Assembly (NCBI RefSeq): GCF_000686125.1
Contig: NZ_JMMA01000002.1
Span: 2,604,001 to 2,668,000 of the forward strand
Origin: Ruminococcus sp. NK3A76
GTDB lineage: Bacteria; Bacillota; Clostridia; Oscillospirales; Ruminococcaceae
DNA: 64,000 bases
Direction of reading: 5' to 3'
Of this stretch, positions 16,632-26,357 are shown piece after piece. Position 1 is the first letter of the stretch. Every line of letters starts with the position of its first letter. The notes beneath the pieces were generated by a model. The model ran no database searches. It was not told the DNA's origin and saw only the letters and a list, made by a program, of their open reading frames with translations. Position numbers and translations under genes: made by a program.

Positions 16632-17881
16632 AAGACCTGTCCCCTTTCAGAAATATCCCTTGCCGCAGCCGCAGCGCTCGCAAAGGCAAGCTGGAGATTG
16701 AATCCGCCTGTATATGCATCTATATCGAGCACCTCACCTATAAAGTAGAGGTTATCCGTCTTTTTCGAGCGCATCGATCTGGGGTCTATCTCCTTTACAT
16801 CGACGCCGCCTCTTGTTATTATCGCTTCATCTATCGGGCGAAGTGCGGCTATATCGAGCCGGAACGCCTTTATCTCATTTATGAGCTTCTCACGCTCTTC
16901 TTTGGTGAGCTGGTTTATCTTTTTTGCAGGGTCTATGCCCGTGCGTCTTATTATCACCGGTATCAGCTTTGCAGGCAGCAGTCTCCCGAGCGAGTTTGAG
17001 AAGTCTCTGTTCTTTGAGTCCTCAAAATCACGGAGTATCCGCTTATCGAGCTTTTCATTATCGAGTGCCGGCTTTAAGTCTATGAGCACATAGAATCTTC
17101 CGTTTTTCATATCCCTGATATGCGCCGAGGCTGACAGCACGAGGGGGCCTGATATGCCAAAGTGTGTAAACAGCATCTCGCCGAGCTCGGAAAACAGCGG
17201 CTTGTCCTTGCCCTTTTCACAGAGCGAGAGGGTGACGTTTCGCAGCGAAAGCCCCATCATCTCAGCGCACTCTGACTTCTGCGCCGTGACCATCGGCACG
17301 AGCGAGGGGGTTATCTCAGTGACGCTATGGCCGGCGGCCTTTGCAAAGGCATATCCGTCGCCTGTCGAGCCTGTTTTCGGGTAGCTTTTGCCGCCGGTAG
17401 CGACGATGATATTATCGCCGAAAAAGCTGTCGTTATCGCATCTGACACCTGCTGCACGGCCGTCTTTACAGATTATCTCACGGGCGTTCTCTCTTACTAT
17501 CTTAACGCCTGCCTGCCTGGCGGTGTTTATCAGGCAGTCGGCGATATCATTTGCGTTATCAGACACCGGGAAAACACGGTTGCCACGCTCTGTTTTGAGC
17601 CCGACACCCAGCATCTCAAAAAACGCCATAGTATCCTCCGGGGAGAATCTACTGAGGGCTGAGTACATGAATCTCGGGTTTGAGACAGTGTTATCAAGCA
17701 CTGTTTTAGCATCGCAGTTATTGGTGACGTTGCATCTGCCCTTGCCGGTGATGCGCAGCTTTTTGGCTATAACACGCTCATGCTCTATGACAAGAGCACT
17801 GCACCCGCCCCATGCAAGCTGCACGGCACACATAAGCCCTGCCGCACCGCCGCCTATGATAACGGCATCAAAACGTTCCAT
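16628..17881 (-). CDS. BaiN/HI0933-family flavoprotein
   Basis: 417 residues from ATG at 17881, inside the end of the upstream gene, with GAGG ahead. N-terminal FAD-binding AVIIGGGAAGLMCAVQLA, then ITGKGRCNVTNN typical of HI0933/YhiN proteins, IIVATGGKSYPKTGSTGDG, and the C-terminal YFIGEVLDIDAYTGGFNLQ. Relatives include the bile-acid reductase BaiN, but most members have no known substrate. Overlaps the regulator gene by 14 bp and the following hypothetical gene by 4 bp, so all three are co-translated. Confidence 0.9.
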   Translation of the reverse strand: MERFDAVIIGGGAAGLMCAVQLAWGGCSALVIEHERVIAKKLRITGKGRCNVTNNCDAKTVLDNTVSNPRFMYSALSRFSPEDTMAFFEMLGVGLKTERGNRVFPVSDNANDIADCLINTARQAGVKIVRENAREIICKDGRAAGVRCDNDSFFGDNIIVATGGKSYPKTGSTGDGYAFAKAAGHSVTEITPSLVPMVTAQKSECAEMMGLSLRNVTLSLCEKGKDKPLFSELGEMLFTHFGISGPLVLSASAHIRDMKNGRFYVLIDLKPALDNEKLDKRILRDFEDSKNRDFSNSLGRLLPAKLIPVIIRRTGIDPAKKINQLTKEEREKLINEIKAFRLDIAALRPIDEAIITRGGVDVKEIDPRSMRSKKTDNLYFIGEVLDIDAYTGGFNLQLAFASAAAAARDISERGQVL

Positions 17882-18749
17882 CACTGTTGTCCTCGCCTTT
17901 TTCGTAGACATCGTAGTCTGCCCATATCTTCTCCAAGCGCTCAAAGCTCTTGGAGACTGTCTCCTTATTTTTGACCGAAACAGCCACGATAAGCGCATTT
18001 ATAAGGCTTAGCGGTGCCACGAGCGAATCGACGAAGGAAGCCATATCGCTCCTTGCGCAGAGAAGGTCGTCGGAAAACTGAGCTATCGGCGACTTATCGC
18101 TGTCGGTTATGGCTATTACATGAGCGCCGCTCTCGTGGGCATATCTTAAAGCCTTGACCGTCTGCTTTGAGTATCTCGGGAATGATATGCCTATCATAAC
18201 GTCGTTCTGGTCTATACGCAGTATCTGCTCAAACATCTCGCTCGTTGTGGTAGAGCGCACGAGCTTGACCTGCGGATAGATAAGGTTTAAATAATAATTG
18301 AGGAAGGAAGCGAGCGAGGCCGCACTTCTTGTTCCTAAGATATATATGGTCTTTGCCTTGATTATGCTCTGCACTGCACTTGAAAAGGCCTCACGGGAGG
18401 TCTGTTCAAGTGTACGGCGGAGCTTGTCGATATCTAAGTTTATAACTCTTTCGAGCACATCGTCCTGACCGATACGGTCAGATGTGACCTCTATTCGCTG
18501 CACGGCTGTCAGGCGGTTTCGCATAAGCTCCTGAAGGCTCCTTTGCAGGTCGGGGTAGCCGTCAAAGCCTAAGTCTGATGCAAATCTCACGACAGTGCTC
18601 TCTGACACGCCGACAGCAGCGCCCAGCTTCTGCGCCGTCATAAAGGCTGCCTTATCGTAGTGGTCGAGTATATATGCCGCTATCGCCTTATGGCCCTTTG
18701 ACATTTTAGGTGTTTTTTCTTTCAGCTGTGAAAAAAGATCGTTTTCCAT
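17868..18749 (-). CDS. MurR/RpiR-family transcriptional regulator
   Basis: 293 residues from ATG at 18749, preceded by GGAGG. The HTH_6 domain spans about 1-77 (TAQKLGAAVGVSESTVVRFA) and a SIS sugar-phosphate-binding domain about 120-250 (IYILGTRSAASLASFL, IGISFPRYSKQTV, AHVIAITD). Regulators of this type sense phosphosugars. It is the first gene of the operon with the BaiN-like flavoprotein; no sugar-catabolic gene adjoins it, so its target is unclear. Confidence 0.9.
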   Translation of the reverse strand: MENDLFSQLKEKTPKMSKGHKAIAAYILDHYDKAAFMTAQKLGAAVGVSESTVVRFASDLGFDGYPDLQRSLQELMRNRLTAVQRIEVTSDRIGQDDVLERVINLDIDKLRRTLEQTSREAFSSAVQSIIKAKTIYILGTRSAASLASFLNYYLNLIYPQVKLVRSTTTSEMFEQILRIDQNDVMIGISFPRYSKQTVKALRYAHESGAHVIAITDSDKSPIAQFSDDLLCARSDMASFVDSLVAPLSLINALIVAVSVKNKETVSKSFERLEKIWADYDVYEKGEDNSDGTF

Positions 18750-18773
18750 TTCCAAAAAACCTCCGGTTTTTCT

Positions 18774-18944
18774 CAATGCACAATGCAAAATTGCGGTATC
18801 GGCACAGATCGCCGATGATATGCCCATTCGGGCTTATTTTTTTACTATATCGTACAAGGCCTGCGTATGAACCGAAACGGCCGAATGGCCATAAATTCGC
18901 CGCAGGCGCACCTTCATTATGCATTATGCATTATGCATTATGCA
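18774..18944. repeat. Mosaic intergenic repeat, copy 4
   Basis: Hairpin ATCGGC..GCCGAT, palindrome TGCCCATTCGGGC, its inverted companion GGCCGAATGGCC, then TTATGCAT octamers next to the stop of the DUF3006 gene. Confidence 0.85.
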
Positions 18945-19160
18945 TTACTCCTCAAACAGCTCGTTTTCAAGCTGCTGTATACGCTGTCTGCGTGCGGCAG
19001 TCTCCTGCTCGTCGAGGATAAACTTCCCCTGCTCAAAGCGCAGCACGTCGCCTGCCTTCACTTCTCCCTCGAAGTGGAAACGCCTGAGTTCCTTTGTGTC
19101 GCCGTCGTCGTCGCAGAGCATGACATATTCGTCATCGACCCTGTCTACGGAATAAAACAT
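18945..19160 (-). CDS. DUF3006 domain protein
   Basis: 71 residues from ATG at 19160 with GGAGG upstream. The pattern MFYSVDRVDDEYVMLCDDDG, a conserved acidic strand, then a coiled Gln/Glu-rich tail fits DUF3006. These small proteins commonly sit beside ComEC-like metallo-beta-lactamase-fold genes, as here. Function unknown. A repeat cluster separates it from the hydrolase gene upstream. Confidence 0.8.
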   Translation of the reverse strand: MFYSVDRVDDEYVMLCDDDGDTKELRRFHFEGEVKAGDVLRFEQGKFILDEQETAARRQRIQQLENELFEE

Positions 19161-19185
19161 GGTGGTTCCCCCTCCGTTTTGCGAT

Positions 19186-19320
19186 GGATCGCAAAACAAT
19201 GCATAATGCATAATTCATAATGCATAATTATGGTTGTCGCCTACGGCGACGGATTTTAAAATATATGCCCGAAGGGCATTCCTTAATTATTCATTATTCT
19301 TTATTATTTCTTCTTTATTA
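19186..19320. repeat. Mosaic intergenic repeat, copy 5
   Basis: Octamers of GCATAATG, hairpin GTCGCC-TAC-GGCGAC, palindrome GCCCGAAGGGC, then a run of TTATTATTC-like units. Splits the hydrolase and DUF3006 genes. Confidence 0.8.
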
Positions 19321-19322
19321 TT

Positions 19323-20294
19323 TTAGGACGAAGTCCGCACGGAAAGCCCCTTGCCGTCGGAAACGAACACGACTGTGCCGTTTTCATCGGTGCGGTAGAT
19401 ATAGTCTGCATACTTTTCAAGTCTTGACACCGTGACATCGTGGGGGTGGCCGTAGCTGTTGCCGCTGCCGCAGGATATGACTGCATATCTCGGCAGCACT
19501 TTATCGAGCATATCGGCAGAGCTCGCAGTCGAGCTGCCGTGGTGGGCGACTTTGAGCACCTTGGCTTTTAAGTCCACACCCTTATCTATAAGCAGCTGCT
19601 CCTCCTCGTTCTCGCAGTCACCTGTTATGAGGAAGGAATTTGCGCCGTTTTCTGCCCTGACTATCACGGAGTTATTATTAAGGTTCTCGCCCTTATAGGG
19701 TGAGGTATATATCTTTATATCAGTCTTGCCAAGAGCAAAGCTCTCATCCTTTGCCGCCTCTATCTTAAGGCCAGCCTTAGCCACTGCCTTCAGGAGCTTC
19801 TCATAGGCAGGCGTTGTGGGGGTGTACTCCTTATCGACACGGGGCATTATGATATGCGAGGTGCCTGTCTTTTTAATGATATCCGCCATGCCGCCCATAT
19901 GGTCGGTATGAGGGTGTGTTATCACTATATAATCGAGCTTTTTAACACCCTTGCGCTTAAGATATTTTATGACATCAGAGCTGTACTGCGACTCGCCTGA
20001 ATCTATGAGCATACTCTTTCCGTCTGAGAGCAGCAGCGTACAGTCGCCCTGCCCGACATCTATAAAATGCACCGACAGCTCCTCGCCCTCGGCCGGCATA
20101 TCACGCAGCCCGAGCTTGACTAAGATATCTATCCTGCCGGTATACTCCAAAATGCCCACAACAAGGCAGAAGAGCGCCCCGAGGGCAACGAGCGAATACT
20201 TTATTATACGCCGAAGCTGCGCTTTTGTCAGCTTCTTTTTCTTTTTGGCGGTCTTGCGCCTTTTTGCTTTTGTGCGGCGTTTTGCTGCTGCCAT
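19323..20294 (-). CDS. ComEC/Rec2-like metallo-beta-lactamase-fold hydrolase
   Basis: 323 residues. A very basic N-terminus (1-26) and one membrane helix (28-50) are followed by an MBL domain: FIDVGQGDCTLL, HPHTDHMGG, ITGDCENEEE and KVAHHGSS. It resembles the extracellular C-terminal domain of ComEC, proposed to be a DNase, without the channel part. So it is likely a membrane-tethered nuclease or phosphodiesterase outside the cell. Its first 67 bp overlap the end of the YgiQ gene in another frame. Confidence 0.85.
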   Translation of the reverse strand: MAAAKRRTKAKRRKTAKKKKKLTKAQLRRIIKYSLVALGALFCLVVGILEYTGRIDILVKLGLRDMPAEGEELSVHFIDVGQGDCTLLLSDGKSMLIDSGESQYSSDVIKYLKRKGVKKLDYIVITHPHTDHMGGMADIIKKTGTSHIIMPRVDKEYTPTTPAYEKLLKAVAKAGLKIEAAKDESFALGKTDIKIYTSPYKGENLNNNSVIVRAENGANSFLITGDCENEEEQLLIDKGVDLKAKVLKVAHHGSSTASSADMLDKVLPRYAVISCGSGNSYGHPHDVTVSRLEKYADYIYRTDENGTVVFVSDGKGLSVRTSS

Positions 20295-22150
20295 TTATTT
20301 CGTCCCTTTGTTCCCTTTACAGGCTTTGCGGCCTGCTTTTTCCTTTTATACTCAACATATTCCCTGTCAGGAGGCACGAGCTTGTCCTTGCCCTGGCCGA
20401 TAAGGTCTTCACGGCCGGCTTTTATAAGGGCTTCTATTATCATGCGCCTGTTCTCAGGGCGGTAATACTGCAAAAGCGCTCTCTGTGCGGCCTTATCCTC
20501 ACGCTTTTTGGCAACGAAGACAGGCTCTAAGGTATACGGGTCAAGCTCTGCGTAGAACATCGCCGTAGAGATGGTTCCCGGTGTGGGGTAATAGTCCTGC
20601 ACCTGCTCGGGGTGTATGCCGTTTTCCTTTAAAAACACCGCAAGCTCGATAGCGTCCTTTATAGTCGAGCCTGGGTGGGAGGACATAAGGTAGGGTATAA
20701 GATACTGCTCCTTGCCCTTTTTGCCGGTTATCTGGTAGAATTTGCGCTGAAAGCGCTTATAGGCTTCGATATGCGGCTTGCCCATCTTATCGAGCACCGC
20801 TGCCGAGCAATGCTCGGGGGCGACTTTCAGCTGGCCGCTTATATGGTGCTCTATCAGCTCGTTCATAAACTCATCGCTCTTATCCTCGATAAGGTAGTCA
20901 TATCTGATACCAGAGCGGATAAAGACCTTCTTGACCTTATCTATCTTACGCAGCTTGCGAAGCAGGTCAAGGTACTCGGTATGGTCAACGACGAGGTTCT
21001 TACAGGGCGTGGGGGCAAGACATTTTCTGCCCTTGCACAGGCCGTGCTCTAACTGCTTTTTACAGCTTGGCAGTCTGAAATTCGCCGTCGGGCCGCCGAC
21101 ATCGTGTATATAGCCCTTGAAATCGGGCAGTGTGGTGAGATACTTTGCCTCTTTTATAACGCTCTCCTCGCTCCTGACGCTTATACGTCTTCCCTGGTGG
21201 AGTGCAATAGAGCAGAAATTACAAAAGCCGAAGCACCCTCTGTTATGCGTTATTGAAAAGCGCACCTCTAAGATAGACGGCACGCCGCCTTCCTTTTCAT
21301 ACATCGGGTGATATGTGCGCTCGTAGGGCAGAGAATAGACCCAGTCCATCTCCTCGGTGGTAAGGCTTTTGGCAGGAGGGTTCTGCACCAGCATCTTATC
21401 GCCCTGGCGCTGTATCATCATTCTGCCGTAGACCTCGTCCTGCTCGTCATACTGCTGGCGTGTGGCCTTGGCGTAGAGCTTTTTATCCCTCTTTACCTCG
21501 TCATATGACGGGCACTGGACTCCGCCGTAGGGGGTGTCCTTCGGGTCGCAGAGGTAGCAGGTGCCACGGACATCGGTGATAGTCTTCACGTCCTCGCCCG
21601 CGTTTAATCTGTCGGCTATTTCGAGCATTGCGTGCTCGCCCATGCCGAACATCAGTATATCAGCCCCACAGTCAACGAGCACCGAGGGCATGACTGTATC
21701 CTTCCAGTAATCATAGTGCGCAAAGCGCCGAAGCGACGCTTCAAGGCCGCCGCAGAGTATCGGCTTATCGGGGCAGGCCTTTTTTATCATCTTGCAGTAG
21801 ACGGTGAGCGCTCTGTCAGGGCGCTTGCCCCCTATACCGCCTGCCGAATAGAGGTCGTCCTTCCTGGGCTTTTTAGCAACGGTATAGTGCGACACCATAG
21901 AGTCGATATTGCCTGCCGTAACTAAAAATGCAAGTCTCGGTGTGCCGAGCGCCATTACGCTTTGGGGGTCTTTGAAGTCGGGCTGGGCGATTATGCCCAC
22001 TGTATAGCCTTTGGCTTCAAGTATGCGTGAGATTATAGCCACGCCGAAGCTCGGGTGATCGACATACGCATCGCCGATGACATACACAAAGTCGAGCGTT
22101 TCTATACCACGCTCTTTCATATCTTTCTTTGACACTGGCATGAAGGACAT
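20228..22150 (-). CDS. YgiQ family radical SAM protein
   Basis: 640 residues. N-terminal YgiQ domain (YVIGDAYVDHPSFGVA, ILEAKGYTVGIIAQPD), radical SAM cluster motif CFGFCNFC (CxxxCxxC) around residue 315, and a basic C-terminal tail rich in Lys and Gln. The family is widespread; its substrate is not established. GGTGG precedes ATG at 22150. Its 3' end overlaps the hydrolase gene. Confidence 0.92.
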   Translation of the reverse strand: MSFMPVSKKDMKERGIETLDFVYVIGDAYVDHPSFGVAIISRILEAKGYTVGIIAQPDFKDPQSVMALGTPRLAFLVTAGNIDSMVSHYTVAKKPRKDDLYSAGGIGGKRPDRALTVYCKMIKKACPDKPILCGGLEASLRRFAHYDYWKDTVMPSVLVDCGADILMFGMGEHAMLEIADRLNAGEDVKTITDVRGTCYLCDPKDTPYGGVQCPSYDEVKRDKKLYAKATRQQYDEQDEVYGRMMIQRQGDKMLVQNPPAKSLTTEEMDWVYSLPYERTYHPMYEKEGGVPSILEVRFSITHNRGCFGFCNFCSIALHQGRRISVRSEESVIKEAKYLTTLPDFKGYIHDVGGPTANFRLPSCKKQLEHGLCKGRKCLAPTPCKNLVVDHTEYLDLLRKLRKIDKVKKVFIRSGIRYDYLIEDKSDEFMNELIEHHISGQLKVAPEHCSAAVLDKMGKPHIEAYKRFQRKFYQITGKKGKEQYLIPYLMSSHPGSTIKDAIELAVFLKENGIHPEQVQDYYPTPGTISTAMFYAELDPYTLEPVFVAKKREDKAAQRALLQYYRPENRRMIIEALIKAGREDLIGQGKDKLVPPDREYVEYKRKKQAAKPVKGTKGRNKWQQQNAAQKQKGARPPKRKRS

Positions 22151-22154
22151 ATCG

Positions 22155-22342
22155 TCACCACCTTTTTAATGCAGAATGCAAAAATGCATAATGCATAATG
22201 AATGTGTGCGCCTGCGGCGCACGTTATGCCCATTCGGGCAAATTGTCGATCAACTCGGCTGCGCAGACGCTTTTTAAGATCCGTCCTGCGCAGCAGGACA
22301 CCGCAATTATGCATTATGCATTCGCAAATAGCGGCTGCGCCG
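22155..22342. repeat. Mosaic intergenic repeat, copy 6
   Basis: GCATAATG octamers, hairpin TGCGCC/GGCGCA, palindrome TGCCCATTCGGGCA, hairpin GTCCTGC/GCAGGAC, octamers again, then GCGGCTGCGCCGC. The first and last parts are inverted relative to each other. Confidence 0.85.
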
Positions 22343-25081
22343 CTATTTGCGTGCTTCCCTTTCGAGCCACTGTTCACGGCTTATGCGCACCTCACGGCCT
22401 TTGGCGCCGTTGGCGGGGCCTACATAGCCCATATCTTCAAGCTCGTCCATTATCCTGCCTGCACGGGCATAGCCGAGCTTGAGCTTTCTTTGCAGGTATG
22501 AGGTCGAGGCTGTCTGTGTCTCGGCGATTATCTGAATAGCCTGCTCGATGATGCTGTCATCGTCATTGAGCACTACATCGTCGCCCTCGCCGCCTGAGCC
22601 TCTTTCGTCCTTGGGTCTGGGGGTGTTCTGCTCGACCTTTTCCATAACCTCGGCAGAGTATTCAGCCTTGCCGTTATTTCGCAGGAATTCCACAAGGTCA
22701 GCTATCTCGCTGTCGGTACAGAAGCCCGACTGCACACGCAGAGTATTCTTTACCCCCTGCGGCTTGAAGAGCAGGTCGCCGTTGCCGAGGAGCTTTTCAG
22801 CGCCCACCTCGTCAAGGATTATACGGCTCTCTGTGTTATTTGAAACGCTGAGCGCTGTTCTTGACGGGATATTGGCTTTTATCACGCCTGTGATTATATC
22901 AGCTCTCGGCGACTGGGTAGCGATTATAAGGTGCATTCCTGCCGCACGGGCAAGCTGGGCTAAGCGCTGAACCGAGCTCTCGGCCTCGTTCTTTGCTGCG
23001 AGCATAAGGTCAGCAAACTCATCGACTATTATAACTATCTTGGGCTTTTTAGGGAGTCTGAGCTCCGGGTGAGCCTCACGGCGCATATTATAGCCTTCGA
23101 GGTTCTTGACACCGTTCGCCTCAAAGAGGTTATATCTCATCATCATCTCATTGACAGCCCAGCCTAAAGCGCCGACTGCCTTATCGGCCTCGGTGACAAC
23201 TGGTATGAGCAGGTGCGGTATACCGTTATACACGGGGAACTCGACCTTCTTGGGGTCAATAAGCACGAGCTTTACGTCATCAGGGGAAGCGTGGTAGAGG
23301 ATATTTATGATGATAGAGTTTGTAAACACCGACTTACCTGAGCCTGTAGTACCGGCTATGAGCATATGCGGCATCTTGGATATATCGCCCACAACTATCT
23401 TGCCCTCGATATCCTTACCGACTGCAAACATAAGCTCATGCTTCATATTGCGGTATTCCTCACTGTCTATAAGCTCACGCAGAGATACTGTATCACGGGT
23501 GGTATTAGGCACCTCTATGCCGACTGCATTCTTGCCGATTATGGGGGCTTCTATTCTTACGCCGCCCTTTGCGGCAAGGCAGAGGGCAATATCCTTATCA
23601 AGGCTTGTTATCTTGCTTATCTTGACACCGGCATCGGGTCTGAGCTCATATCTCGTTACAGAGGGGCCTCTGAATATGCCCGAGATAGATGTATGCACGC
23701 CGAAATCATTAAGCGTCTTCACGAGCACGTCTGATTTTGAGAGCATCTCCTGCTTGGCCTGTTCGGTGGGGATATTGTTTTTGGCATATTTGAGTATATC
23801 GAGCGGCGGCGGCGTCCACACGGTCTTCTGCTCGTCCTCTATCATAGAGGTCTGGCCGCTCGCCTCGACATGGAGCGTCTGATAGCCGCCCTTATCGTCG
23901 TGGGTGGCGTTTTTCTGCGACTGTGCGACAGCCTCCTCGATTATACGGTCAAGCTCGGGGTTTCCGGGCGGCACGTCCTCGTCCTCCGGGAAGAATATCT
24001 CAGGCTCCTCTATCCCCTCAGGGGGCATAAGGTCCTCCTCGTAGCCGTATTCGGGCTGGGTGTCTATAACAGTCTTATCCTCGGTGACGGTGCTGCTGAT
24101 ATTCATCTCAAACGGCGGCTCATCGGCAGACACGGGCGCCTGCTCGGTATACGTCACGCTGTCTGAGCTGTTCATATCAAGTGCAAGCGTGAAATCGGGT
24201 ATCTTCTTTCCGATATCCGATTCCCTCATCTCCTCAGGGATAAAGGGCACATAGTCATCGGGGTTCTCATAAGTCTTTTCAGGCTTCTTTTTCTTGTTGG
24301 GGTCGTATTTTATATCGACACGCTTTTTGCTTCTGGCTTCTTCCTTGGCCTTGCGCTCGGCCTCCTGCTTTTCACGCTCGGCTCTTTGCTCCTCATGGCG
24401 CTTTCTGCGCTCCTCGGCACGTTCTCTGGCGGCTATCTTATCCTCATTGAGAGCACGGTAGACTGCCTTGAAAAAGCCCGAGAAGGAAGCCGCTATCTGC
24501 GGTATCGTCAGGTTTGTGAGCATAAGCAGGAACAAAATAGTCAGCAGGACTATGATGATCTTTGAGCCGACTGATTTGAAAAGTGCGAGCAGCGTCCAGC
24601 CGATAACAGCGCCGAAAAGGCCGCCGCCGCGCACGCCGGGCTTGACACCGTCAGAATACAATCCGCCGAGCTTTTTGAAAAACGTTGCGCCCTCGACCTT
24701 GCCCTGCGCAAAAATAAGCCACATACCGCACACGAGCAGAAGCACTATAAGCCCCTGCACGAGCTTGGCTATCACGGCATTTTTATCGCACTTATCCTTG
24801 GATATGAACACGCCCAGATAAATGAGCATAGGGGCGAGCAGATAAACACCGTCGCCGTACAGGCCACGCTGGAGGTTATAAAGCCCCGTCCAGAGGCCGC
24901 CGTCGCCCTTAATATATGTAAGGAAGCCCGTCAGCACGCCGAACGCAACGAGCAGTATAGATATGAGCCTTCTTCTTTCAAGCTCCTGCTCTGCACTTGC
25001 CTTTGCGCTTTTTTTCGCAGAGGACTTTGCAGGGGTCTTTGACCTTGAAGAAGTCTTTTTTGCGCTGCCTGAAGCTGCCAA
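22343..25081 (-). CDS. FtsK/SpoIIIE DNA translocase
   Basis: 912 residues if TTG at 25081 is used; an upstream GTG (25090) overlaps its own Shine-Dalgarno GAGAGGTGA. A basic Ser/Lys/Ala-rich tail, four membrane helices within about 45-220, a charged linker, then the FtsK motor with Walker A AGTTGSGKSVF and the DEFADLM motif, and a C-terminal winged-helix gamma domain (SYLQRKLKLGYARAGRIMDE). Pumps chromosome DNA through the division or spore septum. Flanked on both sides by repeat clusters. Confidence 0.95.
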   Translation of the reverse strand: MAASGSAKKTSSRSKTPAKSSAKKSAKASAEQELERRRLISILLVAFGVLTGFLTYIKGDGGLWTGLYNLQRGLYGDGVYLLAPMLIYLGVFISKDKCDKNAVIAKLVQGLIVLLLVCGMWLIFAQGKVEGATFFKKLGGLYSDGVKPGVRGGGLFGAVIGWTLLALFKSVGSKIIIVLLTILFLLMLTNLTIPQIAASFSGFFKAVYRALNEDKIAARERAEERRKRHEEQRAEREKQEAERKAKEEARSKKRVDIKYDPNKKKKPEKTYENPDDYVPFIPEEMRESDIGKKIPDFTLALDMNSSDSVTYTEQAPVSADEPPFEMNISSTVTEDKTVIDTQPEYGYEEDLMPPEGIEEPEIFFPEDEDVPPGNPELDRIIEEAVAQSQKNATHDDKGGYQTLHVEASGQTSMIEDEQKTVWTPPPLDILKYAKNNIPTEQAKQEMLSKSDVLVKTLNDFGVHTSISGIFRGPSVTRYELRPDAGVKISKITSLDKDIALCLAAKGGVRIEAPIIGKNAVGIEVPNTTRDTVSLRELIDSEEYRNMKHELMFAVGKDIEGKIVVGDISKMPHMLIAGTTGSGKSVFTNSIIINILYHASPDDVKLVLIDPKKVEFPVYNGIPHLLIPVVTEADKAVGALGWAVNEMMMRYNLFEANGVKNLEGYNMRREAHPELRLPKKPKIVIIVDEFADLMLAAKNEAESSVQRLAQLARAAGMHLIIATQSPRADIITGVIKANIPSRTALSVSNNTESRIILDEVGAEKLLGNGDLLFKPQGVKNTLRVQSGFCTDSEIADLVEFLRNNGKAEYSAEVMEKVEQNTPRPKDERGSGGEGDDVVLNDDDSIIEQAIQIIAETQTASTSYLQRKLKLGYARAGRIMDELEDMGYVGPANGAKGREVRISREQWLEREARK

Positions 25082-25099
25082 CGGAGTCACCTCTCTTTC

Positions 25100-25374
25100 T
25101 CAATGCAGAATTAAGAATGCATAATGCATAATTGTTGTGTCATGTCCTTTTCGCCTTCAGCTCAAAGGACTCAAGTTTTGCTTCGCATAACTTGGCTAAG
25201 CACCGACGTATCTGAATATCTTTGATCATTTACAGTGTATAAGTGCTGCGAAGCCGAAGAGACTTGGGAGCGACCAGAAAGCCCCCATAGCCGCCGCAGG
25301 CGGCTGCCCGAATGGGCATCTGCGGCTTGCCGCTCCTTCATTATGCATTATGCATTTTGCATTATGCATTTTAT
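25100..25374. repeat. Mosaic intergenic repeat, copy 7
   Basis: Octamers near both ends (25108-25131 and 25338-25372). The centre (25225-25345) resembles the 16060-16120 unit (AGTGTATAA, TGCTGC.A..CCGAAG, CTCCTTCATT) and contains GAGCGACCAGAAAGCCCCC, a decayed arm of the large element, and the palindrome GCCCGAATGGGC. Confidence 0.8.
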
Positions 25375-26238
25375 TTAGAATGTTATAGTCGTTCCCCTTA
25401 CCAGTTCGAGAATAGCTATAAAGAGCACGATTATACCTAAAACGCCGGTATAGATAGAGAACACCTTGAATTTATCGCTCTTGACGAGCCATTCGACCAT
25501 TTTGATAGCGCATATGCCGACAAGGGCTGCCACCACGAAGCCGACTGCGCAGTTTGAAAAGCCGACTGCTGCCTCGTCTGCCTTTAATGCATCGACTATC
25601 TCGAGCAGGCAGCCGCCGAGGATAGCCGGGATACCGAGCACGAAGGAATATGACACGGCCGTCGAGCGGTCAAAGCCGCAGAAAAGGCCTGAGGATATCG
25701 TCGAGCCTGAGCGTGAAACGCCCGGAAGAAGTGCAACGCCCTGGAAAAAGCCGACCGTTGCTGCGTCCTTGGCGACTATATCGCCCTTTTGCTTATTGCC
25801 CTTGGTACACTTATCGGAGAGGAAGAGTATAGCTGCCGTATACAGGAAGCAGAAGCCCTCGGCCATGATAGACGTATCCTCCGCTATGCCCTCAAACCAG
25901 CTCTTGAAGAACATAAACGGCACGAGCATGAAGGTGGATATGATTATCATTACTATCATGCGGCGCTCGGGGTTCATCTTCTCCCAGATGAATTTCTTAT
26001 GTACTATATCGCTGCACATTCTGAAAAACTCAAATACAAGGTCGATGATGAGCTTTCTGAATGCGAGGAAAACCGCCACGAGCGTACCGAGGTGGAGCAC
26101 CGCCGAGAACATGAGCGCACCCTCACCGCTGTTGCCTGTGAAATGCTGATACAGCGACAGATGCCCCGAGCTCGACACCGGCAAAAACTCTGTAAGCCCC
26201 TGTATCACCGCCTGGAATATCGTTTCTAACATACTCAT
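25375..26238 (-). CDS. uppP: Undecaprenyl-diphosphatase
   Basis: 287 residues, polytopic. Signature GLTEFLPVSSSGH (14-26) and LLPGVSRSGSTISSGL are the two conserved UppP/BacA catalytic motifs. It dephosphorylates undecaprenyl pyrophosphate so the lipid carrier can be reused in wall synthesis, fitting the PBP, L,D-transpeptidase and FtsK genes nearby. AAAAGGAG precedes the ATG. Its promoter lies inside the 3' end of the upstream lipoprotein gene. Confidence 0.95.
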   Translation of the reverse strand: MSMLETIFQAVIQGLTEFLPVSSSGHLSLYQHFTGNSGEGALMFSAVLHLGTLVAVFLAFRKLIIDLVFEFFRMCSDIVHKKFIWEKMNPERRMIVMIIISTFMLVPFMFFKSWFEGIAEDTSIMAEGFCFLYTAAILFLSDKCTKGNKQKGDIVAKDAATVGFFQGVALLPGVSRSGSTISSGLFCGFDRSTAVSYSFVLGIPAILGGCLLEIVDALKADEAAVGFSNCAVGFVVAALVGICAIKMVEWLVKSDKFKVFSIYTGVLGIIVLFIAILELVRGTTITF

Positions 26239-26328
26239 ATATTTTTCTCCTTTTTCTTTCGTTCTGTTCTATTGAAGGATATTATGCATTTTCCGAAAAA
26301 TTATGCAGGGTGTTTGCTGCAAATATAT

Positions 26329-26357
26329 ATTATACCATATTTTATATACTTTTTCAA
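26329..26357 (-). promoter_or_regulatory. Promoter of uppP
   Basis: Minus-strand TTGAAA (26352-26357) and TATAAT (26329-26334), 17-bp spacer; the -35 box overlaps the last codons of the upstream gene. Confidence 0.65.
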